This document shows, piece after piece, positions 44,113-53,125 of a stretch of 64,000 nucleotides of DNA. Position 1 is the first letter of the stretch. The number at the start of each line of letters is the position of its first letter. The notes below the pieces were generated by a model that saw only the letters and a program-made list of their open reading frames with translations, was not told where the DNA came from and ran no database searches. The position numbers and the translations under genes were made by a program. The DNA is from Desulfomonile tiedjei (lineage in GTDB: Bacteria > Desulfobacterota > Desulfomonilia > Desulfomonilales > Desulfomonilaceae): NCBI GenBank assembly GCA_016218715.1, contig JACRDG010000083.1, forward strand, positions 20,483 to 84,482, read 5' to 3'.

Positions 44113-44189
44113 GGTCTCCTACAAAGACAGGGGGAGCACCCCATGACTTGCGATGGAGTTAAGCTCTGACTGTCGGCCGTGGTTGGGCT

Positions 44190-44345
44190 TGGAACTCTTT
44201 TCTCTCGTTCGGTCACCCACTTCGGGGACCATGGTGGGACATTCGTCCCGCCTGGCCATTAGGGAATGACAGGCAAGATGCCCGTCCCACCAATACAGGC
44301 AGTGAGGCCGCGGTGATGAACGGTAACCGCGTGCCACTGCGAGGG
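44190..44345 (-). repeat. Dispersed inverted-repeat element, family R1 (long copy, reversed)
   Basis: Read on the minus strand it matches the element at 12315-12465: GTGGCACG, CGCGGCCTCACTG, CTGTATTGGTGGGAC, GGCATCTTGCC, then GTCCCACCATG and GTGACCGAAC. The internal arm is shortened (GACGAATGTCCCACC) relative to the first copy. Confidence 0.8.
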
Positions 44346-44360
44346 CGAAGCCCAAAGTAT

Positions 44361-44401
44361 TCTTTGGGGGGAACTTCTCTGAACAAAGAAGTTGCCCCCA
44401 A
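44361..44401 (+). repeat. Dispersed hairpin element, family R3
   Basis: TTTGGGGGGAACTTCT and AGAAGTTGCCCCCA form an inverted repeat; a similar copy lies at 49431-49470. Confidence 0.65.
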
Positions 44402-44408
44402 CCGGCCT

Positions 44409-44732
44409 TCAATAAACTCTATTGCTTTTGGCTTCCATCCAGGCTCTCCACTCCTCCGGCGGCCATGAGTCGAAGCGAAAGACGGGCCTTGCGGAGCACG
44501 GGAAGGAACCTTCTGGGGATGCGCGTGTCAAATTAGCTTTGACCTTCGTCGGGAGCAGCGTCGCACGCTCGGGCTGCAGACATACGTGAGGCGTGCAAGC
44601 TTCAAACGGCCTCCGGTTGAAGGGAACCTGCGCGGCACGGCGAAGAGAAGCCTGCCCGCGTTTCGCAGTCGGGTGTTCCGTGGCATGCTGCAGCCTGGCG
44701 CATGGCGTGCAGTCCGGGTTGTACCTGGAGAT
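44409..44732 (-). pseudogene. Start-less open frame with protein-like C-terminus
   Basis: A stop-free frame of 107 codons with no ATG, GTG or early TTG. It reads protein-like throughout, for example RAAQVPFNRRPFEACTPHVC and, near the end, PVFRFDSWPPEEWRAWMEAK before the stop at 44409. It could be the remnant of a gene whose 5' end was lost or a coding-like repeat. It lies in the ~800-bp gap between the Cys-rich cassette and the cyclase, flanked by repeats R1 and R3. Confidence 0.3.
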
Positions 44733-44916
44733 TCAAGTCGGAGACTTGACTTCCCCGGCAACGGCATATATTCCTCTGACAAGCCCAGCCAAGGCGATTC
44801 GGTGCGCATTCGATGTCCTCGGGCGGATAACGGAAACCCCGCAACCGCCCCAATGCGGCACACGGTGGTGAGCGACGAGACCACCCAATTGCGGCGAGCC
44901 TGTCGAAGAGCGAGTG

Positions 44917-46719
44917 ATGAATATGATCCATTCCCTGGAAAGGCGCTTTCTTGTTTTTCTCCTTATTCCGGTCACCATTGTCGTCGTGGTGGCAGGGGTC
45001 ACGGGATTCTTGTTCGCGCGGACGTACTTGCGCGACCAGTGGATAGCGACGGTACAACTCCAACTGGACAAGGCCTCTCACCAGATATCCATGAAGCTGG
45101 AGGAGAAACTCCGACTCATCAATCTCATCTCCAAGGCGGAAGGGATCCCGAACCAGGACATCACCCAGGCGTTCCTCATTCAGCAATTGGCCCAGTTGGA
45201 CGGTGTCCGCTTCGTGAACATAGAACCCCTGGAGGTCCAGGACGGGAATTCTTCGCAGAGTTCAACCGGTTCCGATGACTTGGCCAGCGGCTCTGATGAA
45301 GGGCTGTACACGATGGAGGTCTGTTCCGATTTCGGATTCTGTGCGCCCACCCTGGATCCGGCTTCGACCGATCGGTCGTTGAGAATCGTAAAAGTCCTGG
45401 GAGACGACGGTCTTACTCCGTTGAGGCGCCTTACGGTCAGGATTCGGTTCGATTCCTTCATGGATGCTCTTACCCAAATCGGGCTGGAGGAGGGCGGGGC
45501 TGCCTGCCTGGTCACCAGTACCGGGCAGTTCCTGGCCCATACAGACAAGTTGAAGTCCGACCGAAGAAAACTCGGTGACAATGGTGACGAATTCGAGACG
45601 AAGGTCCTGGAAGAAATGCGTCACAATTCCTTTGGGACCGTTGTCGGTAAAGGTCATCCACCGGACATGGTGGCAGGATTCCACAAGATCGGTGCGATCA
45701 ATTGGTACCTCATTGTCTTCTCCCGAGGGGACGTGGCGATGCGGCCGATCGTGCAGTTCAGGGAGTATTACTTGCTTGCCGGAATTGCAGCCCTCGCCGT
45801 GATCGTTCTGCTCATTCGGGTAACGACTCGTTCGGTGGGGAGAGCTGTCGGCGCCATGTCCGCGGCTGCGGCCAAGGTCCGGCAGGGGGATTACACCGTG
45901 AAACTGCCGCTCGACAGGACGGATGAAATCGGTGCGCTCAACCGGAGCTTCAACGACCTTGTCGAAGGGCTCCAACGCCGAGACCTGATCGAGCAGACCT
46001 TTGGTCGGTACGTGGACAAGAAGGTCGCGGAAGAGTTGATGAGCAAGCCCGAAGCGCTCCGGTTAGGCGGAGAGAAACGCATCGTCACCATGATGATGTC
46101 CGATCTGCGAAATTTCACGGGAATCGCGGAAAAACTCGCGCCCGAAGAGGTCATCAAGATGCTCAACCGGTACTTCGGCCGCATGGTGGCGGTAATCGAG
46201 CGCCATCGGGGCATCGTGGTTGACTTCTACGGCGATTCCATTCTGGTCTTTTTCAACGGCATCGAGAGCGATACTGCGGACAGAGCCCTGGATGCGGTTC
46301 GCTGCGCACTTGAAATGCAGCGCGAGCACGAGACGTTCCTGCGGGAAAACACGACCCAGGGTTTGCCGCCGATCCTCATGGGGATCGGTATTCATACCGG
46401 CGAGGTGGTCGTGGGAAACATCGGCACCGAATCAAGGGCAAAGTACGGGATCGTCGGTTCCGACGTGAACCTCACGGATCGGATTCAGTCGGCTGCGGCC
46501 GGCGGCAAGGTGGTGATTTCGGAGAAGACGTACGAGTGTCTCGCGGACAGGATCACCATTTCTCAGGAATTCCAGGTCTGCCTCAAGGGGGTCGAGGATG
46601 ACAAGAACCTCTACGAGGTTGAATCGGTAGAAGCCGAACCTTTGCCAACAGGGTCGGTTCCTTTGCAGACAAACGACAAACGCCCTGACCCTCAGACTCC
46701 TATCTACCGTCAGGGGTGA
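44917..46719 (+). CDS. Membrane-bound class III adenylate/guanylate cyclase
   Basis: A 600-residue protein: N-terminal helix (FLVFLLIPVTIVVVVAGVTG), a periplasmic CACHE-like sensor of about 250 residues, a second helix (YYLLAGIAALAVIVLLIRV), HAMP, then a class III cyclase domain. The two metal-binding Asp are in MMSDLRNFTG and VDFYGDSILVFF, with AKYGIVGSDVNLTDRIQ further on. Start codons GTG 44914, ATG 44917 and ATG 44923 are equally near. It should make cAMP (or cGMP) in response to an external signal; the cNMP-binding protein at 20.6 kb is one candidate receptor. No operon partner. Confidence 0.9.
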   Translation: MNMIHSLERRFLVFLLIPVTIVVVVAGVTGFLFARTYLRDQWIATVQLQLDKASHQISMKLEEKLRLINLISKAEGIPNQDITQAFLIQQLAQLDGVRFVNIEPLEVQDGNSSQSSTGSDDLASGSDEGLYTMEVCSDFGFCAPTLDPASTDRSLRIVKVLGDDGLTPLRRLTVRIRFDSFMDALTQIGLEEGGAACLVTSTGQFLAHTDKLKSDRRKLGDNGDEFETKVLEEMRHNSFGTVVGKGHPPDMVAGFHKIGAINWYLIVFSRGDVAMRPIVQFREYYLLAGIAALAVIVLLIRVTTRSVGRAVGAMSAAAAKVRQGDYTVKLPLDRTDEIGALNRSFNDLVEGLQRRDLIEQTFGRYVDKKVAEELMSKPEALRLGGEKRIVTMMMSDLRNFTGIAEKLAPEEVIKMLNRYFGRMVAVIERHRGIVVDFYGDSILVFFNGIESDTADRALDAVRCALEMQREHETFLRENTTQGLPPILMGIGIHTGEVVVGNIGTESRAKYGIVGSDVNLTDRIQSAAAGGKVVISEKTYECLADRITISQEFQVCLKGVEDDKNLYEVESVEAEPLPTGSVPLQTNDKRPDPQTPIYRQG

Positions 46720-46755
46720 GAGCCTAAGGATGCACGGTTTGAAGACGATACGGCA

Positions 46756-47592
46756 TCAATAGACGATCCCCGCGTAGCCGACGAAGCTGGAGTCGGGGAT
46801 CACATCGTAGCTGGTATAGTACTCGAGCAACGTGCCGCTCTTGACGCCATGCCGGGCCACCGAAGCTATCACCGAAGCGATCGGACCGGCGGAACAGGTG
46901 TTGTGCCGTGTTCGCGCCTCTCGAAGTAGCGATTCCGGGTCCATGGCAAGTGCGTGATCGATGAGCACCCGGTCGTTTTCCTCTTTTACCCACCTGACTG
47001 CTTCCGCACCGACACCTTTCGGCACGAACCCGTAGTTGGGCCCGTAATGGGTCAGGTCCGCGGAGCCGATGTAGACCGCGGAGAGCCCCTTCTCTTCCAG
47101 GAGTCGAGAGACCGTCTCGCCCAACCGGATCGCTCCGGACCCGCCGGGGGAATGGATTGCAACGATCGGAATGTCCTTGAAAAGCCTGCGTACGATGGGG
47201 AGCTGAATTTCGACGGTGTTGTCTGCAAACATGCGGGCCGCTGCGGCCACATCTCCCGAGGAGATCAGGCCGGAAACCAGTTGAGCGTCCATGGGCTGAG
47301 GGCCGAGCGGTGTATCCCACCAGTCCTCGGTGTACGCGATGGGGTCGCTCCCGTCTTGCAGGTGACCGCCATAGACGACGACGCGATCCGGGGTTCCGGA
47401 CGCGGCGATAGCGCTCATAACCCTGGCCGAAGCTTTTCCCGAAAAGAACCAGCCTGCATGCGGCACGATACCGCCCCGCCAGGTGCCATCCGGCGAGTTG
47501 AATCCTCTCAGAAACTCATCGATTTGTGCGTTGCACTCCTCGGCTGAGCCAGGGTACCACCCCCGAGGCAGGGCCCTTTTTCGGATAGTCAT
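46756..47592 (-). CDS. amrB: AmmeMemoRadiSam system protein B (MEMO family)
   Basis: A 278-residue MEMO/AMMECR-like protein, related in fold to class III extradiol dioxygenases. Landmarks are GIVPHAGWFFSGKAS, the acidic ENTVEIQLP-like segment (DNTVEIQLPIVRR), IGSADLTHYGPNYG and RHNTCSAGPI. ATG at 47592 follows GGGGAGG. The A (AMMECR1) and radical SAM partners of the three-part system are not in the window. It is divergent from the glutamate synthase gene. Confidence 0.92.
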   Translation of the reverse strand: MTIRKRALPRGWYPGSAEECNAQIDEFLRGFNSPDGTWRGGIVPHAGWFFSGKASARVMSAIAASGTPDRVVVYGGHLQDGSDPIAYTEDWWDTPLGPQPMDAQLVSGLISSGDVAAAARMFADNTVEIQLPIVRRLFKDIPIVAIHSPGGSGAIRLGETVSRLLEEKGLSAVYIGSADLTHYGPNYGFVPKGVGAEAVRWVKEENDRVLIDHALAMDPESLLREARTRHNTCSAGPIASVIASVARHGVKSGTLLEYYTSYDVIPDSSFVGYAGIVY

Positions 47593-47650
47593 GGTTCCAC
47601 CTCCCCAGTGGAATTGGCGTTGGTTCGGTCCGGCGAAGCGGGCAAACCGC

Positions 47651-47709
47651 TTGACATATGAAAAAAGCCATCCTAATATCACTAGGCCAGTCAGTTAGTG
47701 AGACTAACT
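47651..47709 (+). promoter_or_regulatory. Strong promoter with palindromic operator before the glutamate synthase gene
   Basis: TTGACA (47651-47656), 17-nt spacer, TAATAT (47674-47679): near-consensus. Immediately downstream, over the probable start of transcription, is AGTTAGT-GAG-ACTAACT (47693-47709), a perfect 7-bp dyad well placed for a roadblock repressor. Confidence 0.75.
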
Positions 47710-47806
47710 AAACTCAGCCGCCTCTCCTACTTCCTGGCCCTGGAACGCACCTTCGGATCTTTACCGAAAAAAACGTCCTGCGAATTCCCAACCACGGAGG
47801 AGCCTC

Positions 47807-49372
47807 ATGTCGTTCAGCAAACCCAATCGGAGCTCAGCAACCAAGACAAAAACCAGAATCGAGCCGGCCCCCATATCAGGCATGTGTGTCACGTGCCTGG
47901 ACGGATGTCCTGGCCCGTGCGAGATCGGGCGTTCGGCAATCAACGGTCGCCAGACGATCTACCCCCAGCCGTACGGGAAGATCACCGCAGGGGCGGACAA
48001 GGATTATCCCCTTGATTATTCCCATTTTAACATCCAGGGCACCTGTGTGGGAGCGGTTGGTGTTGCAGCGGACTCCGATGTGGCCACCTTTCCATCGGTC
48101 GACTGTAACACCTCCCTCGGCGCGGACGGAAGCATAAAGATGGACTTTCCCGTCTTTACCGGTGCGGTGGGCTCGACGTACATCGCGCGGGTCAACTGGG
48201 AAGACATTGCCGTGGGCGCGGCCATTTCCGGAGTCATCGTGGTTGCCGGCGAGAACATTTGCGGCATGGACAAGGATGCGGAATTCAAGAACGGCAAGAT
48301 CGTTAAATCCCCCGAGATGGAGCGCCGCGTCAGCGCGTATAGGCGCTGGGACGAAGGCAAGGGCGGTATTATCGTCCAGGCCAACGTCGAGGATACGAAA
48401 CTCGGGGTGCCGGAATACGTTATCGAGAAGCTCGGGGTGGAGATATTCGAGCTGAAATGGGGCCAAGGCGCGAAAGATATCGGCGGCGAGGTCCAGTTGA
48501 ACACGATGGAACGCGCGTTGCAGCTCAACGACCGCGGGTACATCGTCCTTCCCAACCCGACGACTCCCTCGGCAAAGAAGGCCTTCGAGAGCGGCGGAAT
48601 CAAGGAATTCGAACGCCATTCCCGTCTCGGTATGGTGGAGGAAGAGGGTTTTTACAATGAAGTGGCTCGCCTCCGCAAGCTGGGCGCGAAATACGTCACC
48701 CTGAAAACGGGCGCATACCGGCCGGTGGACCTTGCCAGGGCCATCAAGTTCGCGTCCAACGCCAAGATCGACCTTCTCACCATCGACGGCGCGGGCGGCG
48801 GCACGGGAATGAGCCCGTGGCGTATGATGAACGAGTGGGGCATCCCCACCGTGTACCTCGAGTGCCTCATGTACCAGATGTGCCAGCGCCTCGAAGCTCA
48901 GGGGGCCTACATTCCTCCCATTGCCATCGCCGGCGGCCTTACGCTGGAAGACCATATCTTCAAGGCCCTCGCTCTGGGCGCTCCGTACGTGAAGGCCATC
49001 TGCCTCGGCCGAGCCATCATGGCAGCGGCCATGGTCGGCAAGACGAACGGCAAGCTCACGGCAGACAAGATGGAGGTCGAAGGAAAGAGCGTCGAAGACG
49101 GCTTCATGAGTCTCTTTGCGGTGGGCGCCCAGCTCAAGGAGCGCTTCGGCAACGAATTCGGAAACCTCCCCGCGGGTGCCATAGGGATGTATTCATACAT
49201 CGAGCGCCTGCGCCAGGGCTTGCAGCAGCTCATGGCCGGAGCCCGCAAATTCCGCCTCGAGTACATCGACAGGAACGACCTGGTATCGCTGACCCGCGAG
49301 GCTTCCGACGTCTCCGGCATCCCGTACGTCATGGACTGCGATAAGACGGAAATTGATAGGATTCTGGGCTAA
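47807..49372 (+). CDS. FMN-binding glutamate synthase family protein
   Basis: A 521-residue protein with the FMN/4Fe-4S synthase core of glutamate synthase, without the N-terminal glutaminase. It begins with a Cys cluster (CVTCLDGCPGPCEIG), continues with the flavin barrel (LLTIDGAGGGTGMSPW, PIAIAGGLTLEDHIFKALAL, LGRAIMAA) and ends without a GXGXG subunit. This is the archaeal-like type common in anaerobes; it may make glutamate from ammonia and 2-oxoglutarate with separate subunits, or have another role. ATG follows GGAGG. Driven by the promoter/operator at 47651-47709. Confidence 0.92.
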   Translation: MSFSKPNRSSATKTKTRIEPAPISGMCVTCLDGCPGPCEIGRSAINGRQTIYPQPYGKITAGADKDYPLDYSHFNIQGTCVGAVGVAADSDVATFPSVDCNTSLGADGSIKMDFPVFTGAVGSTYIARVNWEDIAVGAAISGVIVVAGENICGMDKDAEFKNGKIVKSPEMERRVSAYRRWDEGKGGIIVQANVEDTKLGVPEYVIEKLGVEIFELKWGQGAKDIGGEVQLNTMERALQLNDRGYIVLPNPTTPSAKKAFESGGIKEFERHSRLGMVEEEGFYNEVARLRKLGAKYVTLKTGAYRPVDLARAIKFASNAKIDLLTIDGAGGGTGMSPWRMMNEWGIPTVYLECLMYQMCQRLEAQGAYIPPIAIAGGLTLEDHIFKALALGAPYVKAICLGRAIMAAAMVGKTNGKLTADKMEVEGKSVEDGFMSLFAVGAQLKERFGNEFGNLPAGAIGMYSYIERLRQGLQQLMAGARKFRLEYIDRNDLVSLTREASDVSGIPYVMDCDKTEIDRILG

Positions 49373-49815
49373 GATTCCCGGGCCGCGGGCCTGCACGCCC
49401 TGTAACTCGATGCCGCAATCCACGGAGTAATTTGGGGGGACCTTCTTCGCAAAAGGAAGTTCCCCCTAAGCCCTATAGGCGCTACCCTTTGGCAGCGTCA
49501 TCCTGCCGCCCGTCATTCCGGCGAAGGCCGAAATCCAGTTTTCCTGATGCCTTCTGGATGCGAGGCCAAATTGCCCAGCCAGAACAAGAACTCAGCGTCC
49601 CGTACGGCGCGGGGTTAACCTCCGCCCGCCAGATTTCCCGTCCGCCTCGCAGGCGGCAATGAAAGCCGGGACGGGGATGAACCCCTCCCCTACGAAGATT
49701 CAACCGTCCAGCCAGCGCCGGATCTCCGATGTCGGACGGAGCCCGGCAAAGGAGACAATGGATTTTGAAGAAGGGTTGCTCAGATTACTTCTTTGAAAAC
49801 GAATCGGCGCCGCAG
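49373..49815. repeat. Repeat-rich intergenic region (families R3 and R4)
   Basis: A 440-bp gap containing an R3 hairpin (49431-49470: TTTGGGGGGACCTTCTTC / GGAAGTTCCCCC) and an R4 unit (49511-49538: CGTCATTCCGGCGAAGGCCG followed by AAATCCAG), then further GC-rich inverted stretches. The frames here are repeat-derived; no gene is supported. Confidence 0.7.
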
Positions 49816-51126
49816 TTATTTCACTTTTATCCAGAGCAACCGGGCTACGGTAGGCCCCGGATTCACCCAGGAGTTGGGCATTTCCGCGGTCAAATAGACG
49901 AGATCACCTGCGCGAAGTTTGTAGACCGCCTTGTCCACGGTCATCTGGAGCTTTCCTGAAAGGAGGTATCCCACCTCCTCCCCCTTGTGCACAAAAAAGT
50001 GAGACGGAAGCTTGGCCTCAGGGGCAATCTCGAGCAAATAGGGCTCGGCCTTGGCGTCGAAGTCCACCGGGGTGAGCACTTTGGCCACCACAGTCCCTTC
50101 GGGCACATCCGGGAATTTTACTTCCACCGCGTCGGATGAAGCAAAAAGAAGCCGTTTCGTCGTCTCCGACCGCGCCTGGAAGAACGAGCTGACCTCAACC
50201 GAGAGCACCTCGGCAACCTTGAGGAGCGCGGGGAGCGAGGGATAGATGAGATTACTCTCGACCTGGGAAATCGTGCTGGGGGTCACACCGACGAGTTTGG
50301 CCAGCTCGGTCTGGGAGAGTCCTCTCTTCGTCCGGATTTCCTTGAGCCTCAGCCCGAGCTCTATCCTGCCTGACGTGCGCTTCTCGTCCTCGAATGTAAT
50401 GGTGAGGTCTTTCGTCCAGTAGTTGTACGGCCGATGCAGATTGTCGAGGCTGCGGTTCTCGGCTTTAAGGATATTGAGCGAGGTGGTGCCGCGCCTGATG
50501 GAGAGTTCGATGGCAACTTGCGCAATCTGGTTGATGTTTGCCCGAAGCCGAGACGAGTGGGCATCTTTTTCCAAGATCCAGTACGCGACAGTATTAAGCT
50601 CGTAAAGGCGCGGGCAAGAGTGGGTGTAGAACTGGAGCACATGATCCTCGCCCCCCCACAGTTCCTGCATTCCCGTGATACTCTCGAAGACCAGCCTTAC
50701 GTCGTCGGTCATGGTCGAGTGCACGCCGTATAGCGCATCCATGACCTGGTTGACTCGCCGCGGCTCATCGACTCTGACGATTCGGCAGGGCCACGGCTGG
50801 TTAGGCTCCCGATAAAACCTGAGAAAGACATCCGACCCCGCGCCCTTGCCCCACGTGAAGCAGTCGAGCACGGTTAAATCGGGGTACTCCGCAAGATGGC
50901 CCAGCTTTTCGAGGAGATTCCTCGGCGAGCGGTCGAAGCTCACGTAGATGATCGGTTTATTCTGGGACTCGGACGCCTGAAGAAAGTTCAGACAGAAGAC
51001 GGACGCAAGGCTCCCCGCGTCATCGTGCCAGACCACATTGTCCCCGATGAAGAGTCCGCCCAGGAGACGCTCCAGTTGGCTAACTCCTGAATTTACGCGC
51101 TGCCTTGACGTTCTGCCGGAAAACAT
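49816..51126 (-). CDS. KaiC-like/XRE/cupin three-domain regulator
   Basis: A 436-residue protein of unusual build. Residues 1-~250 look like a RecA/KaiC-type ATPase, but the Walker A position reads FIGDNVVWHDDAGSLASVF with no GKT/GKS, so nucleotide binding is probably lost or altered; LVFESITGMQEL may be the Walker B strand. Residues ~258-312 are an XRE helix-turn-helix (KEIRTKRGLSQTELAKLVGV then STISQVESN). The last ~75 residues are a cupin (HFFVHKGEEVGYLLSGKLQM). This suggests a transcription factor sensing a small ligand via the cupin, with a scaffold or signalling N-domain. ATG follows GAGGGAATCCC. Target unknown. Confidence 0.88.
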   Translation of the reverse strand: MFSGRTSRQRVNSGVSQLERLLGGLFIGDNVVWHDDAGSLASVFCLNFLQASESQNKPIIYVSFDRSPRNLLEKLGHLAEYPDLTVLDCFTWGKGAGSDVFLRFYREPNQPWPCRIVRVDEPRRVNQVMDALYGVHSTMTDDVRLVFESITGMQELWGGEDHVLQFYTHSCPRLYELNTVAYWILEKDAHSSRLRANINQIAQVAIELSIRRGTTSLNILKAENRSLDNLHRPYNYWTKDLTITFEDEKRTSGRIELGLRLKEIRTKRGLSQTELAKLVGVTPSTISQVESNLIYPSLPALLKVAEVLSVEVSSFFQARSETTKRLLFASSDAVEVKFPDVPEGTVVAKVLTPVDFDAKAEPYLLEIAPEAKLPSHFFVHKGEEVGYLLSGKLQMTVDKAVYKLRAGDLVYLTAEMPNSWVNPGPTVARLLWIKVK

Positions 51127-51153
51127 GGGATTCCCTCGTTCGACCCGCTCCCA

Positions 51154-51879
51154 TCAGTGCAGGTCTTCCGGGTTTCTGTCGTTCTGTTCGGGGCACAATG
51201 CCGCACTTTGCGAGAGGATGGCAAGAGCGGCTCTCGTTTCCTGGATGACCCGCTCGGTCTGTTCCACGAGTTTCCTCAGTTCAGGCCTGGGCTTTGCCGG
51301 CGGCTGTTCCGCGGAGTGGATCTTTTCCAGGAGATCGTGAAGGTCGTCCAGCCTCTTTGAACAGGATTGCAGCGTCCCTTCCTCAAAGGGGGCTTCGAGC
51401 ATCAATGGCTGCTCCGTGCGCGTCCGACGCAGGAGGAGCCAGCCCCACAGGGGCATGCTGACGACCACCGAGATCAGCAATCCGATCAGGACATAGGGGT
51501 TGAGCGAGTGCCCCCAAATCAGACCCGACCGGTCGCCGAAGAAACCCTTCACGTTCCGATCCACGTCCTCCACCTGAGTCCCTACACTTGCTACGCTGCG
51601 CCCCACATCTCCCACGCGCTCATCCACTCGCGCGACCTGACCCTTCAAATCGATGACGTTGCCGTTTATCGTCGAAGCCTTTTCGGAGACCTCTGAAACG
51701 CCGCGGTTGAGCGCGGGGAACAGTTCGTCGATCATCGTCCCGGTTCGGTCTTCGATAACCTGGTCTCTTCGTATGCTCTCTCGCTCGAAGAACACCAGGA
51801 GGAATACGGCTATCCCCTGAAGCACGATCATTGAAATCAGCAGCCAATAAGACCCGTTGGTGCGGACGCGCCCTTCCAT
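51154..51879 (-). CDS. Two-helix membrane protein with coiled-coil segment
   Basis: A 241-residue protein: a first transmembrane helix (WLLISMIVLQGIAVFLLVFF), an external heptad-like region of about 75 residues (VARVDERVGDVGRSVASVGT), a second helix (YVLIGLLISVVVSMPLWGWL), and a charged cytoplasmic tail. The arrangement recalls methyl-accepting or scaffold proteins but no signalling domain is present. It starts 27 bp upstream-to-downstream from the regulator at 49816-51126 on the same strand, so co-transcription is likely. Function unknown. Confidence 0.65.
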   Translation of the reverse strand: MEGRVRTNGSYWLLISMIVLQGIAVFLLVFFERESIRRDQVIEDRTGTMIDELFPALNRGVSEVSEKASTINGNVIDLKGQVARVDERVGDVGRSVASVGTQVEDVDRNVKGFFGDRSGLIWGHSLNPYVLIGLLISVVVSMPLWGWLLLRRTRTEQPLMLEAPFEEGTLQSCSKRLDDLHDLLEKIHSAEQPPAKPRPELRKLVEQTERVIQETRAALAILSQSAALCPEQNDRNPEDLH

Positions 51880-52080
51880 CTCCGTGCCGTTCCTTCCACT
51901 CTCTTTATCCGGTGTGAGTCAAGGACTGTATTATCAAATATTTTCGAAACAGTGAACTCAATTATGCAGTCGGGATCTTGAGAGTTCGTGGTTACGAGCG
52001 GTTTCGTGAGACTCTGAGAGGGGCGATGGGAACCGACGATACCGCAGGGCAATCGGTTCCCATATAAGGAGGTGAAGCGA

Positions 52081-52728
52081 TCAGACGGAGTGAATGCCCG
52101 CCTCGTAGATGCGTTGACTCAGGTCTTCCTTGGGCTGCTGCTGCACAGGCTCCTCAATCGGGATCAAACGGTACGGATAGGCACGTTTGGTCCACTCGCT
52201 CTCGGGATGTTCGAGCCGAAGCTCTTCGTAGGCTGCTCTGAGCGGCGTGGCATCATGCGTACTCTTGTACAGGGCCACCCCTTTGAAATAAATCGCCTCT
52301 GCCGCACTGCCACTGCTCGCATGCTCGGCCAAGATTTCGTCGAAGATCGAGATGGCTACCTCGAATCTACCTGTTTCGAAGCACGATTTGCCGATGCCCA
52401 GCAATAGCGTAGGGATGATCTCTTCAACCCCCAGGAACCCCACCGAACGGTGGTGTTCGTTTCCGTCTGCATCGAGGGTAATCAGAGTGGGAGTCCACTT
52501 GAGATTGAAGTCGCGGGCGAGCGGATCGTGGTCAAAGAGCACCCGCAGCGGTATCACCCTGTTGTTCACGAACTCGGCAACCTTTTCGTCAGGATACGTA
52601 ACTGCATCCATTTGCTGGCACCCGATTCAGCCAGGATTGAAGAAATCGAGAAGCACCTCCTTGTTCTCCGACCTGGCCCGCGCCAGCGCCTTATCAAACT
52701 CAGTTTCCCATTGGATTGTTGTCGCCAT
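52081..52728 (-). CDS. Selenocysteine-containing thioredoxin-like protein
   Basis: A 215-residue protein if the in-frame TGA at 52629-52627 is read as selenocysteine (codon 34). The N-terminal part (EVLLDFFNPG) runs to the TGA and continues in the same frame as IGCQQMDAVTYPD, giving NPG-U-IGC where thioredoxins have CxxC. Further thioredoxin features are WTPTLITLDADGNE with the cis-Pro after T. The C-terminal 80 residues resemble TPR helices (GRFEVAISIFDEILAEH). A bacterial SECIS-like hairpin lies just 3' of the TGA. ATG at 52728 follows GGGAGG. Read without Sec, the locus would be two fragments, the second lacking a ribosome binding site. Confidence 0.85.
52592..52609 (-). promoter_or_regulatory. 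Bacterial SECIS-like hairpin
   Basis: Seventeen nt after the TGA, GGATGC-AGTTAC-GTATCC forms a 6-bp stem with a 6-nt loop. The loop has G at its second position followed by U, and it begins 23 nt after the TGA; both agree with bacterial SECIS rules. This element would recruit SelB to insert Sec34. Confidence 0.75.
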
Positions 52729-52821
52729 AACAACCTCCCTGGGCGCCACTCGCGCCCTCCGGTGAAGTCGACTTTTCACGGTACAGAATAAGCATTCCGC
52801 TACGCCGGTCAAACCGCTGTC

Positions 52822-52900
52822 CTACTGGCTGTATTGGTGGGACAGGCGTCCTGCCTTTCATGTCTTGATGAACCGGCAAGATGCCGGCCCCACTGATAGA
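52822..52900 (+). repeat. Dispersed inverted-repeat element, family R1
   Basis: Begins ACTGGCTGTATTGGTGGGAC as in the copy at 12315-12465, then has the arms AGGCGTCCTGCC and CCGGCAAGATGCCGGCCCCA. The end matches the short cores at 7934 and 18528, linking short and long forms of the family. Confidence 0.8.
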
Positions 52901-52934
52901 AATTCGCTTTTAAACAGGTAATGTTCGAGAGCGC

Positions 52935-53022
52935 GCGAAGGGCTTTTCCTGGGAAGTCTCTTCCGCTACGAACGGCACAGCCTGACTACGCTCCGGAGAC
53001 CTCCCAGGAACGCCCATCGGTC
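52935..53022 (-). repeat. Dispersed inverted-repeat element, family R2 (reversed)
   Basis: Minus-strand reading matches 32192-32276: CCTGGGAGGTCTCCGGAGCG, AGGCTGTGCCGT, then GAGACTTCCCAGGAAAAGCC. Together with the adjacent R1 unit it fills the gap between the selenoprotein gene and the receiver gene. Confidence 0.8.
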
Positions 53023-53125
53023 GTACCACTTTTTGAATCGCGAGTTGGTGGTATGAACAGCCAAGAGCCGAACTCCAAGAGAGACACCGCATTTGCGAAA
53101 AGGCGTACTGAGCGGCCAGGCGGTG

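Noticed and set aside
44586..45278. Plus-strand frame overlapping the cyclase start
   Set aside because: Overlaps the well-supported cyclase gene and shows no family features; repeat-like composition.
49482..49703. Minus-strand frame in the repeat-rich gap
   Set aside because: Encoded by repeat units R4; no start signal.
52627..52728. Selenoprotein locus as a simple nonsense-mutated pseudogene
   Set aside because: The stop is UGA exactly at a redox Cys position, the frame is intact on both sides, and a SECIS-like hairpin follows; random decay would not give all three.
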